A stretch of 64,000 nucleotides of DNA from an uncultured Alphaproteobacteria bacterium (GTDB lineage: Bacteria; Pseudomonadota; Alphaproteobacteria; RF32; CAG-239). Under the pieces are notes generated by a model that was not told where the DNA came from, made no database searches, and worked only from the letters and a program-made list of their open reading frames with translations. Shown one piece after another: positions 1-8,337 of the stretch. Both the position numbers and the translations under genes were made by a program. Positions within the stretch are counted from its first letter, which is position 1. Each line of letters begins with the position of its first letter. The stretch covers positions 123,136-187,135 of the forward strand of contig CAJTMA010000002.1 in NCBI GenBank assembly GCA_910577205.1, read 5' to 3'.

Positions 1-947
1 AACCAAGCGAAAGCCGGTTCTTGAAGACTAAATCCCTGGCTCAACAGATAATAAATCAAGCCATATAATATCATATTAAAATATATCGCTTTGCGCCGCA
101 ATTCATCAATGAATAAGGCACCAAACAGTCCCCAAGCCATTGATGCGATGCCAAAAATATGCAAAAGCGGCAGAGAATAGCCAGACAAGGGCAGCAGCAT
201 GGCCGTTTTGCTTAAGATTATAATCCCGGCGATTGGTGTCGAGAGATAAGATAGCAGCATAATGCGGTTCATGCCCAGCATTCTCCATTCCTGCTGCGGA
301 GTATGAAATCCAAACAGCCCGGATTTAACAAACAAACACAAAAGCAGCAAAATACAAACCAAATCTTTGTGTTCACCGCGAGCGGCATAAAGCGAAAATC
401 TTTCCAGGCGAATGGTGTGGATATATCCCCAAAGCAAGGCAAAGAGCATAAACAGCCCCATATTTGCCAATAAATTATAGAAAATATATTTACGGCGGAC
501 ACGACTGTCATTGATTGCATAAAACCCAAAAATATCAATGATGCAAGCGCTTACCAGCAATTGAATAGCATTTTCACTGCAAATAAGCAAAGTCAGCGCC
601 GAAAGGTTAAAGCAAACCAGCCCGCTCAGGCGCAGGCGCTTTTCCTCAGCGGGAAGAAAGGTATTGAATAACAAAATCACTGCCGCCACGACAAAAAAGG
701 GCAACATCAGCATATAATGGGCGGCGTTGGAAAACATATTTATTTTGACGGGATAGTAACGCGACTTAACCCAGTCATAAGTAAAGTTATCGGTATAACC
801 GAGCTGCCAATTCTGGTATAATTTTAAGCATATCCCTGCAACAACAAAGGCCAGCAAGAGGGACAGAAATTTGGAAAATCTCTCGCCGCTGTATAGTGCC
901 GAGGCTGCGCCTATACCGATAAGCAGGAGAAAAATATCGATAATCAT
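1..947 (-). CDS. NuoL/ND5-like proton-translocating membrane subunit, partial (C-terminal part outside window)
   Basis: An open frame runs from an ATG at 947 (AGGA about nine bases upstream) off the left edge, giving 315 residues of almost continuous hydrophobic helices. The stretch KSGLFGFHTPQQEW (about residues 224-237) sits where NuoL/ND5 and MrpA proteins carry the conserved KSAQ-P-HTWLP segment, and DELRRKAIYFNM (about 282-293) matches the DIKR-LAYSTM segment of the same fold. Several residues thought to carry protons in true NuoL are not conserved, so this is a divergent family member rather than an obvious respiratory subunit. It lies about 100 bases downstream of the MerR gene on the same strand. 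The family assignment rests on pattern matching only; the rest of the gene and any nuo neighbours lie outside the window. Confidence 0.55.
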   Translation of the reverse strand, partial: MIIDIFLLLIGIGAASALYSGERFSKFLSLLLAFVVAGICLKLYQNWQLGYTDNFTYDWVKSRYYPVKINMFSNAAHYMLMLPFFVVAAVILLFNTFLPAEEKRLRLSGLVCFNLSALTLLICSENAIQLLVSACIIDIFGFYAINDSRVRRKYIFYNLLANMGLFMLFALLWGYIHTIRLERFSLYAARGEHKDLVCILLLLCLFVKSGLFGFHTPQQEWRMLGMNRIMLLSYLSTPIAGIIILSKTAMLLPLSGYSLPLLHIFGIASMAWGLFGALFIDELRRKAIYFNMILYGLIYYLLSQGFSLQEPAFAW

Positions 948-1048
948 TACGTAGTTTTCCTGTTAAAACGCCAATAACTTTTCGGTAATATAACTAAAGA
1001 ATGCCGTTTTTTAAAGTTTTATTACGCACTAATCACCAACTTGCGCGC

Positions 1049-1477
1049 CTATCTGCCATACACGCGTTTTCTCTCTTCGGCCAGCTGCGGGTTTCGCTCA
1101 AAGATGCCTTCACTGCCCCCTTTAATGATTTCATCATAATAGGCTATTTTATAATTGATTTTTTCCATATGCTTTTGCAGCTGAGCCATTTGCTCTTCCA
1201 GCTTTTGTTTTTGGCGGACAAACATATCAAGGCGTTTATGAAGAGTGGCATCCCCTTCGATGAACCAGTCTATATATTGTTTGATGTCTTTCAGCGGCAT
1301 TCCTGTCCCTTTTAAACACTCAATTAACGCCAGCCAATCCAAATCCGTTTCGGAGAAGACGCGCAGCCCCGAACCGCTTTTTTTAATAAAAGGCAGCAAT
1401 CCCTCTTTTTCATAATAACGTAAGGTATGTGTGGTTAATCCCGTTTTTTTGGCGACCTGCCCGATTGAATATCCCAT
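1049..1477 (-). CDS. MerR-family transcriptional regulator
   Basis: This 142-residue protein has the MerR layout: an N-terminal winged helix (residues 1-70, YSIGQVAKKTGLTTHTLRYYE and a GLR-F wing) followed by a long dimerisation coiled coil (about 80-125). There is no conserved metal-binding cysteine set (only one Cys, in the LIECLKG stretch), so it resembles MerR proteins that respond to small molecules or stress more than metal sensors. The start is backed by AAAGGATT upstream. It is divergent from the metallophosphoesterase gene, and a MerR-type promoter with a 19-bp spacer and perfect dyad lies between them. The likely target is therefore its neighbour, its own gene, or both; the effector is not visible. 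Confidence 0.85.
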   Translation of the reverse strand: MGYSIGQVAKKTGLTTHTLRYYEKEGLLPFIKKSGSGLRVFSETDLDWLALIECLKGTGMPLKDIKQYIDWFIEGDATLHKRLDMFVRQKQKLEEQMAQLQKHMEKINYKIAYYDEIIKGGSEGIFERNPQLAEERKRVYGR

Positions 1478-1539
1478 ATCTAATCCTTTCTTAATTTCTT
1501 ATAAAATAACAAAACGGCATTAAGCTGTCAATAAAACAC

Positions 1540-1570
1540 TTGACTTAGAGCAAGCTCTAACAAGTATGAT
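1540..1570 (+). promoter_or_regulatory. MerR-type promoter and operator
   Basis: The -35 hexamer TTGACT (1540-1545) and -10 TATGAT (1565-1570) are separated by 19 bases, the over-long spacer that MerR proteins compensate by twisting DNA. A perfect 7-bp inverted repeat TTAGAGC-AA-GCTCTAA (1545-1560) fills the spacer. It reads towards the metallophosphoesterase gene, and the MerR gene lies immediately on the other side. Confidence 0.85.
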
Positions 1571-1614
1571 GAATACAGAATCGCAATTGACTACTTTGGG
1601 GGAGATTTTTTATT

Positions 1615-2724
1615 ATGATCAGCTGTGCTGTTACGACTTCCGTTTTGGGATGCTTGGTTACAACTTACTTGTTTTTTCGCTACACTTGGTGTCTGGATTT
1701 TTCCTTGTTACAAAAATCGGCTGTTTATGCCCTGTTTCTTCTGGCCGGGTGTATTCCGCTGCTGGTTTCCTATCAAATGGAAAATTACTTAGGCAAATAT
1801 TATATTTTTTACAGATATGGTTTGTATGCTATTTTTATCGGCTGCATAATCCTTTTTACGCTGACCCTGCTGACTGACACGGCATTGCTGGCAATTTCTT
1901 ACAGCCCTCTGGCGCAGCATTTTAAGCATTTTTGCAGCTACATCAATCCGACATTAATTACAGCGGCAATTTTATGCAGTATTCTTGCGCTATATGCCGG
2001 AGTGAAAGTCCCTGACGTGAAGGAAGTTGTGATTTACTCCGATAAGATTACAGAAGAAAAAACTATTGTTTTGCTTAGCGATATTCACATTCACCGGGCT
2101 ATTTCTCCCGCAAAGGTAAAAGCAATTACAGACAAAAGCAACGCTATTTCTCCGGATATTATTCTTTTAGATGGAGATATTATTGATGACGACGTGGATA
2201 AAGTTTCCGACATTACGGCTTTGCTTAAAGGATTAAAAGCCAAACAAGGCATTTGGTTCGTGACCGGAAACCATGAATTTTATGCCGGATACAAAGAAAC
2301 GGCAGACGAGTTGCAAAAAATGGGATTTGGCTTTTTGGAAAATAACGGCGTTTCTTTGGGAGAAATTTATTTGGCAGGCATACCTGATCTCTTCTCCGGG
2401 AAAAATTATGGCAAGAATGCGGATTTATCTCAAGCTTTTGCTCAGGCAGAAGATAATCAATTCCGCTTATTGATGTCACATACACCGGTTGATTTTGGCA
2501 AGGATAACATTTTTGACCTTGAAGTTTCCGGTCATACCCATGGCGGGCAGATTTTTCCGTTTCATGTGTTGGCGAAGCTTCATAACCGTTATCTTGCCGG
2601 ATTATATCAAATGGAAAACGGCGCACAAATTTATGTCACCCGAGGAGCAGGCCAATGGGGACCGCAAATGCGATTTTTAGCCCCTTCAGAAATAACGGTT
2701 ATCAGACTGGCTTCCCTCAAATAA
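1615..2724 (+). CDS. Membrane-anchored calcineurin-like metallophosphoesterase (YkuE/YaeI type)
   Basis: A 369-residue protein with about four hydrophobic helices in residues 1-130, then a metallophosphoesterase domain. The metal-binding motifs appear in order: D-x-H (SDIHIH, about 155-160), GD (LLDGDIID, about 185-191), GNHE (218-221), SHTP and finally SGHTHGGQ. Relatives of this arrangement are phosphodiesterases or phosphatases acting near the membrane, for example on lipid or nucleotide substrates; the substrate here is not known. GGGGGAG lies about ten bases before the ATG. The gene is driven by the 19-bp-spacer MerR promoter and ends in a strong hairpin terminator, so it is probably a single-gene unit switched on by the divergent regulator. 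Confidence 0.85.
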   Translation: MISCAVTTSVLGCLVTTYLFFRYTWCLDFSLLQKSAVYALFLLAGCIPLLVSYQMENYLGKYYIFYRYGLYAIFIGCIILFTLTLLTDTALLAISYSPLAQHFKHFCSYINPTLITAAILCSILALYAGVKVPDVKEVVIYSDKITEEKTIVLLSDIHIHRAISPAKVKAITDKSNAISPDIILLDGDIIDDDVDKVSDITALLKGLKAKQGIWFVTGNHEFYAGYKETADELQKMGFGFLENNGVSLGEIYLAGIPDLFSGKNYGKNADLSQAFAQAEDNQFRLLMSHTPVDFGKDNIFDLEVSGHTHGGQIFPFHVLAKLHNRYLAGLYQMENGAQIYVTRGAGQWGPQMRFLAPSEITVIRLASLK

Positions 2725-2736
2725 CAATTGCAAAAA

Positions 2737-2762
2737 GGACGCTGTTTTATTACAGCGTCCTT
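2737..2762 (+). terminator. Bidirectional hairpin terminator
   Basis: GGACGCTG and CAGCGTCC form an 8-bp stem around an AT loop, preceded by an A run and followed by T-rich sequence. It lies between the convergent metallophosphoesterase and cysteine-rich surface-protein genes and can serve both. Confidence 0.8.
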
Positions 2763-2780
2763 AATGTTTGGAGATTTCGG

Positions 2781-4598
2781 TTAAAATCTCGGACAAGCGT
2801 CAGCTTGGCTTTTTTCTACATAAATAATATCATATGAACGTATTGTATCTGTCGCTTGAACCTGAATTGTACATTCTCCGCCGAAACAATTAAAGTATGT
2901 CGCATTTTGGATTGTACAAAATCTGTATTCTTTATCATTGATGTATATGTTACTGACGGACAACTGGATTTCCCCGTTTAGCAAAGCTTTGGACTGATTA
3001 AGCTCCATTACCCGACGTGAACCGCTGCAATAGCCATACATAAAGAACAAACGCGTATTATTGCCCGGTTCTTTATAATAAGCCGTCGTATACGGACCGC
3101 CACTACACGCCTCAGCATCGGGCATGACTTCGTTAATTGTTATTGTATTTTTGCATTGTCCATAGCAAGTCAGCCCTTTGTATGATACTGTCGTACACGT
3201 ATGGCCATTTGTTTTATCTAAATAACCACCATCTGAACATTTAGCCGCAACTACACAGCTATTTCCGCTTTGCATATATCCAGATTTACAAGTCCAAGCG
3301 GAGCATTTGAGAGAGCAATCATTGTAATAAGCGGAACATACGGCATTTGCGGGAATAGTCACGGCTGTCCGGTTATGACAGTTATCGCCATAAGCTATTT
3401 CGCATTTGGAGGGACAATCGCTCCAGGTTTTGGCGCAGCCATAAACTGTTGATGTTGAGTTGCGGTTATGGCAGTTATCGGGATAAGCAATCTGGCATTT
3501 TGACGTGCAATCTCCCCAAACCTGTTTACAGCCATATGGCGCGGATACGGCACTGCGGTTGCGGCAGTTGTCCGGATAAGCCCGTTCGCATTTAGAACTG
3601 CAATCGCTCCAATATTTTTCGCAGCCATAAGGCGCTGGCACAGAAGAGCGATTTCGGCAGTTATCAGCGTAAGCAACCTGACATTTTGACGCGCAGTCCC
3701 CCCATGCGCTCTGGCAGCCATAAGGCGCGTTAACCGAACCCCGGTTATGGCAGTTATCGGGATAAGCAATCTGGCATTTTGACGCACAATCTCCCCAAGC
3801 CTGCTTACAGCCATAAGGTGTAGGTACGGCATTACGATTGCGGCAGTTGTCTGTATAAGCCCGTTCGCATTTAGAGCCGCAATCGCCCCAATATTTCTCA
3901 CAGCCATAAGGCGTTTGAGCCGAGGCACGGTTACGGCAGTTATCCGCATAGGCTACTCTGCATACAGAGCCGCAAGGCGAAGGATAATATGTTTGGCATC
4001 CGTAAGGCGTTGGCACGCTGGTCGGACAGGTACAAGTCTGGTATCTTGTTCCGCTGTCATCCGTGCAGGCCGCTCCTTTAATCTGTGGCGCAACACAAGA
4101 AGCATAGGGATAAGTAGCCGGATCGCAATAACATTTATATTTGCCGCCACAAGTGTCAGAACTCAGTTTTTTAGGGGCGGCACATTGTGAGGGATTGTAT
4201 TTGTAGGTTGCATCACAACATTTGTCGTAAATCTTGTCATTATATGGGCAAGATTTATTAAACAACCCCGAAGCACAAGACTTAACAGTGAAGCCATAAC
4301 GGGCACAGGTTGTGTCTGTGGGATCGCCAAATTCATTTCCCATTCCAGCAGGACTGAAATTTTGTTCTTTATTATTGGTGATAAAATAGACGCCAGCGGT
4401 TTTATAGGCAGAAGCCGGCAGACGGGTAACCCCGCCTGCCAGTGATAAGGTTTCAAAAGTTTGGCTTTGATTTTGTTCTGCGAGGTGCGTGTATGATAAA
4501 GAGTTAACCTCAGGAGAAACCGTTAAAGCCTGAGCTTGAACGGCAGCAGCTGTTACTGCGATAGCAGATAAGCCCGAAAGAAGACCGACTTTCATCAT
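2781..4598 (-). CDS. Cysteine-rich repeat surface protein
   Basis: A 605-residue exported protein. Residues 1-24 form a signal peptide (hydrophobic stretch ending in AVQAQA). Residues 35-75 carry a segment (LSYTHL, QSQT-ETLSLAGGVTRLPASAYKTA) that is repeated almost exactly in the gene at the right edge of the window. Residues about 197-414 hold seven tandem units of 31 residues (the first has 32) with consensus PYGC-x4-W-x-DC-xSKC-x2-AY-x-DNC-xNR, four cysteines per unit. The units alternate with period three, so units 1-2-3 and 4-5-6 look like a duplicated block. A further cysteine-rich module and a C-terminal domain follow. The cysteines probably form disulfides in the periplasm or outside the cell. 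No enzymatic motif is seen. The function is unknown; adhesin or envelope display is an inference. Confidence 0.8.
   Translation of the reverse strand: MMKVGLLSGLSAIAVTAAAVQAQALTVSPEVNSLSYTHLAEQNQSQTFETLSLAGGVTRLPASAYKTAGVYFITNNKEQNFSPAGMGNEFGDPTDTTCARYGFTVKSCASGLFNKSCPYNDKIYDKCCDATYKYNPSQCAAPKKLSSDTCGGKYKCYCDPATYPYASCVAPQIKGAACTDDSGTRYQTCTCPTSVPTPYGCQTYYPSPCGSVCRVAYADNCRNRASAQTPYGCEKYWGDCGSKCERAYTDNCRNRNAVPTPYGCKQAWGDCASKCQIAYPDNCHNRGSVNAPYGCQSAWGDCASKCQVAYADNCRNRSSVPAPYGCEKYWSDCSSKCERAYPDNCRNRSAVSAPYGCKQVWGDCTSKCQIAYPDNCHNRNSTSTVYGCAKTWSDCPSKCEIAYGDNCHNRTAVTIPANAVCSAYYNDCSLKCSAWTCKSGYMQSGNSCVVAAKCSDGGYLDKTNGHTCTTVSYKGLTCYGQCKNTITINEVMPDAEACSGGPYTTAYYKEPGNNTRLFFMYGYCSGSRRVMELNQSKALLNGEIQLSVSNIYINDKEYRFCTIQNATYFNCFGGECTIQVQATDTIRSYDIIYVEKSQADACPRF
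3357..4010 (-). repeat. Seven in-frame 93-bp coding repeats with a period-three superstructure
   Basis: Tandem units of 93 bp (first unit 96 bp) encode the 31-residue cysteine repeats of the surface protein. Unit types recur in the order Q-type, EKYW-type, KQ-W-type twice, followed by a diverged seventh unit, which indicates block duplication of three units (about 279 bp). Confidence 0.8.
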
Positions 4599-4633
4599 AC
4601 ACCTCTCTTATAACTGAAACCATATCAATCATA

Positions 4634-4662
4634 AGATTACCACACCCGCTGTAATCTGTCAA
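4634..4662 (-). promoter_or_regulatory. Sigma-70 promoter of the cysteine-rich surface gene
   Basis: Read on the minus strand, TTGACA (4657-4662) and TAATCT (4634-4639) are 17 bases apart. The leader that follows, including TGATATGGTTTCAGTTATAA and GAGAGGTGT before the start codon, is nearly identical to that of the paralogue at 63.6 kb. Confidence 0.7.
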
Positions 4663-4721
4663 GCATTAATAAGGGTCGGGTTTTTATTCGTCTAAAATTC
4701 TTAGATAATTCGCATAAAAAA

Positions 4722-4742
4722 GGCCTCCAAATTAAGGAGGCC
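4722..4742 (-). terminator. Rho-independent terminator
   Basis: GGCCTCC-aaattaa-GGAGGCC makes a 7-bp GC-rich stem. On the minus strand it is followed by a U run (the A6 at 4716-4721), so it ends the 166-residue gene just upstream. Confidence 0.8.
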
Positions 4743-4774
4743 CGTATAGAGAAGTTTGCAGGTTAAATTGAAGA

Positions 4775-5275
4775 TTAGCAGCCAAGCCGCGCCAGGCATT
4801 CCGTATCCCAACAGCCTACCGTGCTGACATTATGCAGATTATGAACATAATTGGTAAATTCGCGTTTGAAAACGGTTATATCTCCGAAGCCCTGAGCAAT
4901 AAAAGCTGCCGCTGCGATATCGGCATAAGTTTTGGCATCAGGATTTATGGAAGCCAGAACATTTAATTTCTTAATCATCAGCTGCTTGTATTTGAAATTA
5001 TCTTTACCGAGAACTTTCATTGAGCTGATATCTTCCATTGTTTTGCGGACATTGTCACCGTTGCGGGCAATTTGAAATTTTGCCAAGCTGGCATCGTAAT
5101 TAACCAGTGCATCAAAATTTTTGACTTTATTAACAATACTGACAGCTTCTGCCTGAGGATATTCATTCTGAAGTGTATCTAACAAGAGCGAGAAAATATG
5201 CCCTTTGTTGCTTTTGGCTTTTTCAATCTTTTTAATGAAAATTTCGCCTTTTGTTTCCTTAACCAGAGCTACCAT
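4775..5275 (-). CDS. Hypothetical protein, 166 residues
   Basis: I do not recognise this protein. AAGGAG about eight bases upstream and a strong terminator downstream support a real single-gene unit. It has no signal peptide or membrane helix. The sequence is predicted mostly helical, rich in Lys, Asn and Ala, and ends in a short tail with three cysteines (GCWDTECLARLGC), the last residue being Cys. A terminal Cys cluster could bind metal or form disulfides; that is inference. Confidence 0.65.
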   Translation of the reverse strand: MVALVKETKGEIFIKKIEKAKSNKGHIFSLLLDTLQNEYPQAEAVSIVNKVKNFDALVNYDASLAKFQIARNGDNVRKTMEDISSMKVLGKDNFKYKQLMIKKLNVLASINPDAKTYADIAAAAFIAQGFGDITVFKREFTNYVHNLHNVSTVGCWDTECLARLGC

Positions 5276-5384
5276 GTTTACACTCCTTTGCCATAATTAT
5301 ATTCATTTATCTGTATGAGTTTAGTATAACACAAAATTGGCAGGCAAACAACATCTTTTTGTAACAAAACTGAAACAAATTTTA

Positions 5385-6389
5385 TTATAGAAAATGCCGA
5401 TACCAAAAATGTTTGGCTTTCTTCAGCAAAGGACCATAAAAAGGTGTTGCCTGGAGTTCTTCATTATCAAGAATGATAGGATTAGGGCAATTAAATATCT
5501 TCTCCCGTTTATGCCTTTCCCGGACAGCTATCCGACCGCGGCAGTCAGAGTCAATATCCAAGTGCTGAATTTGCGAAGCATCAATTGTCAGCGAGCCGCG
5601 AAAAGATTTGCCAATATAGACTTCTTTTTTACCCCAGTTTTCAGTCAGCTGCATGACGGCATAGCAGTAATACCCCGTTGTCAGGCGGTGAAAACAAGAA
5701 TCATGCAATTCAAGGCTGCCGCTGTAAACATCGCCGACAGACAAGTCAAAACACTTGCCGCTGCGCACGCAGGCAATATCACAACGGCAATTATCGCCGA
5801 GTTTGATATTTAATAAATTTGAACGGGAAAAAGTAAGGCGGCCGTTAAAGCCCTCACCGATGATAAGCGTATCTGTCCAGAGGTTGTCGCTAAAATCCAG
5901 TTCAGCTTTAGAATTAGGGCTGATGATGATTTTATCGGTCAGGATACGGCTAAAATTTAAGCGGCAGGGTTTGAGCGTCTGCGGAATAACCAAGCGGCGT
6001 TTTTGAATATGGTTAAAACTGATGGAAAGCGTATCATAATTTTGAAAGAATGTATTCAAACGCTTTGTTGTCATTTCTGACGGCGAAAAATATTCTTCCT
6101 TGCCATCACGGATGACAACAGAAAGGGACAATGCTGCCGCAGCCTCCTGGGTCAGGCTGTATTGGTATTCTTTTACAAACTTCTGCAAGACTGAGAGATA
6201 ATTTTTATCAGCCTCTGCCGCACGATACGGACGCACAGATGAGATTTTATCCTGATATATTTCCAAAACCACTAAAGGTTCGGCATATTTATCACGCAGA
6301 ATCATCATAAATTCTTTCCCCAAGACCCGGGTCAGATAATAACCTTTTGCCAAATGAAACTGCACATCTCCGTCGTTTGTTTTCACCAT
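5385..6389 (-). CDS. Hypothetical protein with about 20-residue beta-solenoid-like repeats
   Basis: A 334-residue protein with a strong GGGGAGG ribosome-binding site directly before the ATG. Residues 1-140 form a mixed N-terminal domain. From about residue 160 to 300 there are six or seven loosely conserved units of about 20 residues of the form GxLxhxxSxhxxLxIGxxC (for example NGRLTFS, SGSLELH, RGSLTID, RGRIAV), which reads like a beta-solenoid. Conserved Cys or Phe sits at the unit ends. There is no signal peptide. I cannot name a family; bactofilin-like or pentapeptide-like solenoids are possible comparisons but the period does not match either cleanly. It is divergent from the operon that starts near 6.56 kb. 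Confidence 0.6.
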   Translation of the reverse strand: MVKTNDGDVQFHLAKGYYLTRVLGKEFMMILRDKYAEPLVVLEIYQDKISSVRPYRAAEADKNYLSVLQKFVKEYQYSLTQEAAAALSLSVVIRDGKEEYFSPSEMTTKRLNTFFQNYDTLSISFNHIQKRRLVIPQTLKPCRLNFSRILTDKIIISPNSKAELDFSDNLWTDTLIIGEGFNGRLTFSRSNLLNIKLGDNCRCDIACVRSGKCFDLSVGDVYSGSLELHDSCFHRLTTGYYCYAVMQLTENWGKKEVYIGKSFRGSLTIDASQIQHLDIDSDCRGRIAVRERHKREKIFNCPNPIILDNEELQATPFYGPLLKKAKHFWYRHFL

Positions 6390-6560
6390 TCCCTCCCCTA
6401 AAAAAACGCAGCTTTAATGATAAGCTGAATCTAAGAACAGGCTGTGCAAATTCAATATAACTGTTCGGTTTAGGCCTCAGCGCCGCGGCTTGTGGAGAGC
6501 ACGGGATTTTTATTTGATTATTGGGAGAAACTGCTGTATCACTATGGGCAGGAGAAATTT

Positions 6561-7268
6561 ATGCAGAGAATTTGTTATTCATCGGAAGTATATCATCTTG
6601 ACCCGCAGGATTTGGCTGTGCTGGCCGACAGCCCGGACAGGATTGCTGCGGACAGTTCTGACAGCGTGGTTGTGTTAATCGGTGAAAAAGATATTTATGA
6701 TGCCAATAAGCCAGTGGTTTACGATACCCTGCTTAAAGGCCGGGAAATTGTTGAAAAAGCAGTTGCTGAAGGCAAAGCATTTATTCCCGTGCGAATTGCT
6801 TTTATTTCGCGTATCGGCAAGTGGGATTTTGTTTCCCCCTTAATCCGTGTACTGCGCTATAAATATAAAGCATACTCCAGCCATATATACCATATCAACC
6901 CGTTTGAAATCCGCAGTCTGAAAATCGAACGCAGTTTTCGCACGCCGGAAAATGCTTATCAATTCTCCAACCCTAAATACCAAATGTCTGAAGAAGAACG
7001 AAAAAAAATGTATCAGCAGCTCAAAGACAGCATGAGCACCCACGGCTATGACGACCGGTTTCCGCTGGATATTATGTTATGCCGCAATTTTGGCATTCAG
7101 GACACGTTAAACCAAGGACATCATCGGATGGGCGTTGCCATAGACTGCAATATCCAACGGGTTTCGGTGATGTTTTCTGCGGCAGGACAAGCCCCGCGTT
7201 TTCTGCATCCGCTGTTTAGGGTTGCCGCCCGGTTTAACTTGTGGTTCAAACAGTTATTTCAAAAATGA
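6561..7268 (+). CDS. ParB-like/hypothetical protein at the head of a glycan operon
   Basis: The chosen ATG at 6561 has GGAGA five bases upstream; an in-frame GTG at 6492 would add 23 residues but has no ribosome-binding site. The 235-residue product has no signal peptide. Near the C-terminal third, PLDIMLCRNFG followed by QGHHRMGVAI recalls the ParB/Srx-type core, where a residue string leads into a G-HHR-M-A helix. This similarity is weak and no nuclease role is claimed. The stop codon overlaps an ATG just before the next gene, so it is the first gene of a three-gene operon with a glycosyltransferase and an HD-domain hydrolase, which points to surface-polysaccharide work. Confidence 0.6.
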   Translation: MQRICYSSEVYHLDPQDLAVLADSPDRIAADSSDSVVVLIGEKDIYDANKPVVYDTLLKGREIVEKAVAEGKAFIPVRIAFISRIGKWDFVSPLIRVLRYKYKAYSSHIYHINPFEIRSLKIERSFRTPENAYQFSNPKYQMSEEERKKMYQQLKDSMSTHGYDDRFPLDIMLCRNFGIQDTLNQGHHRMGVAIDCNIQRVSVMFSAAGQAPRFLHPLFRVAARFNLWFKQLFQK

Positions 7269-7276
7269 GGCTGCCG

Positions 7277-8335
7277 ATGAAAAAAATTATTCATGTTTCC
7301 AATTTCAATCTTCTGCGCCTCAAAGGCTGCTTTCAGGTTGGTTTTCCTTTTAAAATTTCAAACGGGTTAATCCGCGCCGGCTATTCCGTTTTGAATTATC
7401 CTGACCGCGATTTGTGCCGGATGTTTGGGTTCGGGCATATGAATTTTATCGGGCAAAACCGGTTAAACAAACATTTGATTAATTACTGCAAAATGACAGA
7501 ACCTGATGCAATAGTCATCGGGCACGCCGACCTCATCCGCACAGATACACTGTTGGAAATAAAAAAGCTGTTTCCGCAGCTTAAAATCATGCAATGGAGT
7601 TGTGACTGGATTATGCCGGGATATGCCGAGCGCAACATCAAGGCCTTAACCTCGCGACTGGAAGCCGTCGATTTAACCATGGTCACCACCGGAGATAAGA
7701 AGCTGTTGCAACAATTCAGCCGCCAGGGAAAAGCTGCCGGTTATCTGCCAAACATTGCAGATGACAGCATTGAAACAGGGCGCGCATTTGAAACAGAAAC
7801 CCTGCCCTATGACATCATGCTTTGCGCCAATACCGGGAAACGCCAATTCTGCGGCACGGATGAAGAAGTTGATAAGATTATTGACGAGGCATCCCGTCGC
7901 GTTCCGGGATTAAAATGGAAACTGGCAGGCATAAAAAACGCCCCCGCGCTGAACGGTTATGCTTATATACGCGCGCTGGGCGAAAGTGCCATGGGATTTA
8001 ATTTAAGCCGGTTAAACGATATTTATCTGTATAGTTCTGATCGGATGGTTCATGGCATGGCTAACGGGCAGCTCGCATTATTGGACAAGCGCAACGGCTT
8101 TCAGGATTTGTTTACTGAAAACGAAGCTGTTTTTTATGACACTCCCGAAGAATTTTATGACAAACTGGCGTTCTATAAAAATAATCCGCAAGCCAGAATG
8201 AAAATCGCTGCCGCCGGACATCAGAAAATTCATCAGGAATACGGCATTACGCCTGTTTGCCGCTATATGGCAGACTTGCTGTTTGAAAACAAAACGGAAA
8301 CTTCCCGCCCCTGGCAGATTTTAATCAAGGACTAA
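7277..8335 (+). CDS. CgeB-type glycosyltransferase (GT-B)
   Basis: The start at 7277 (MKKIIHVSNFN) has GAGG six bases upstream; upstream in-frame ATGs overlap the previous gene. The 352-residue protein shows an N-terminal Rossmann-like half and, near the C-terminus, the SDRMVHGMANGQLAL and GFQDLF segments with a following FYDTPEEF-DKL helix, the signature of CgeB/Glyco_trans_1_2 proteins, which often recognise nucleotide sugars in spore-coat, flagellin or LPS glycosylation. It is three bases upstream of the next gene, so the two are co-transcribed. The acceptor is unknown. Confidence 0.75.
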   Translation: MKKIIHVSNFNLLRLKGCFQVGFPFKISNGLIRAGYSVLNYPDRDLCRMFGFGHMNFIGQNRLNKHLINYCKMTEPDAIVIGHADLIRTDTLLEIKKLFPQLKIMQWSCDWIMPGYAERNIKALTSRLEAVDLTMVTTGDKKLLQQFSRQGKAAGYLPNIADDSIETGRAFETETLPYDIMLCANTGKRQFCGTDEEVDKIIDEASRRVPGLKWKLAGIKNAPALNGYAYIRALGESAMGFNLSRLNDIYLYSSDRMVHGMANGQLALLDKRNGFQDLFTENEAVFYDTPEEFYDKLAFYKNNPQARMKIAAAGHQKIHQEYGITPVCRYMADLLFENKTETSRPWQILIKD

Positions 8336-8337
8336 TT

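Noticed and set aside
3395..3949. Second open frame across the Cys-rich repeats
   Set aside because: It exists only because the 93-bp units repeat in another frame; no start signals and unlikely composition.
3357..4010. Regular DNA repeats considered as a CRISPR array
   Set aside because: The repeats are contiguous 93-bp coding units with no unique spacers, and no cas gene is near.
6492..6560. GTG start giving 23 more residues to the ParB-like protein
   Set aside because: No ribosome-binding site upstream, while ATG 6561 has GGAGA at proper distance.
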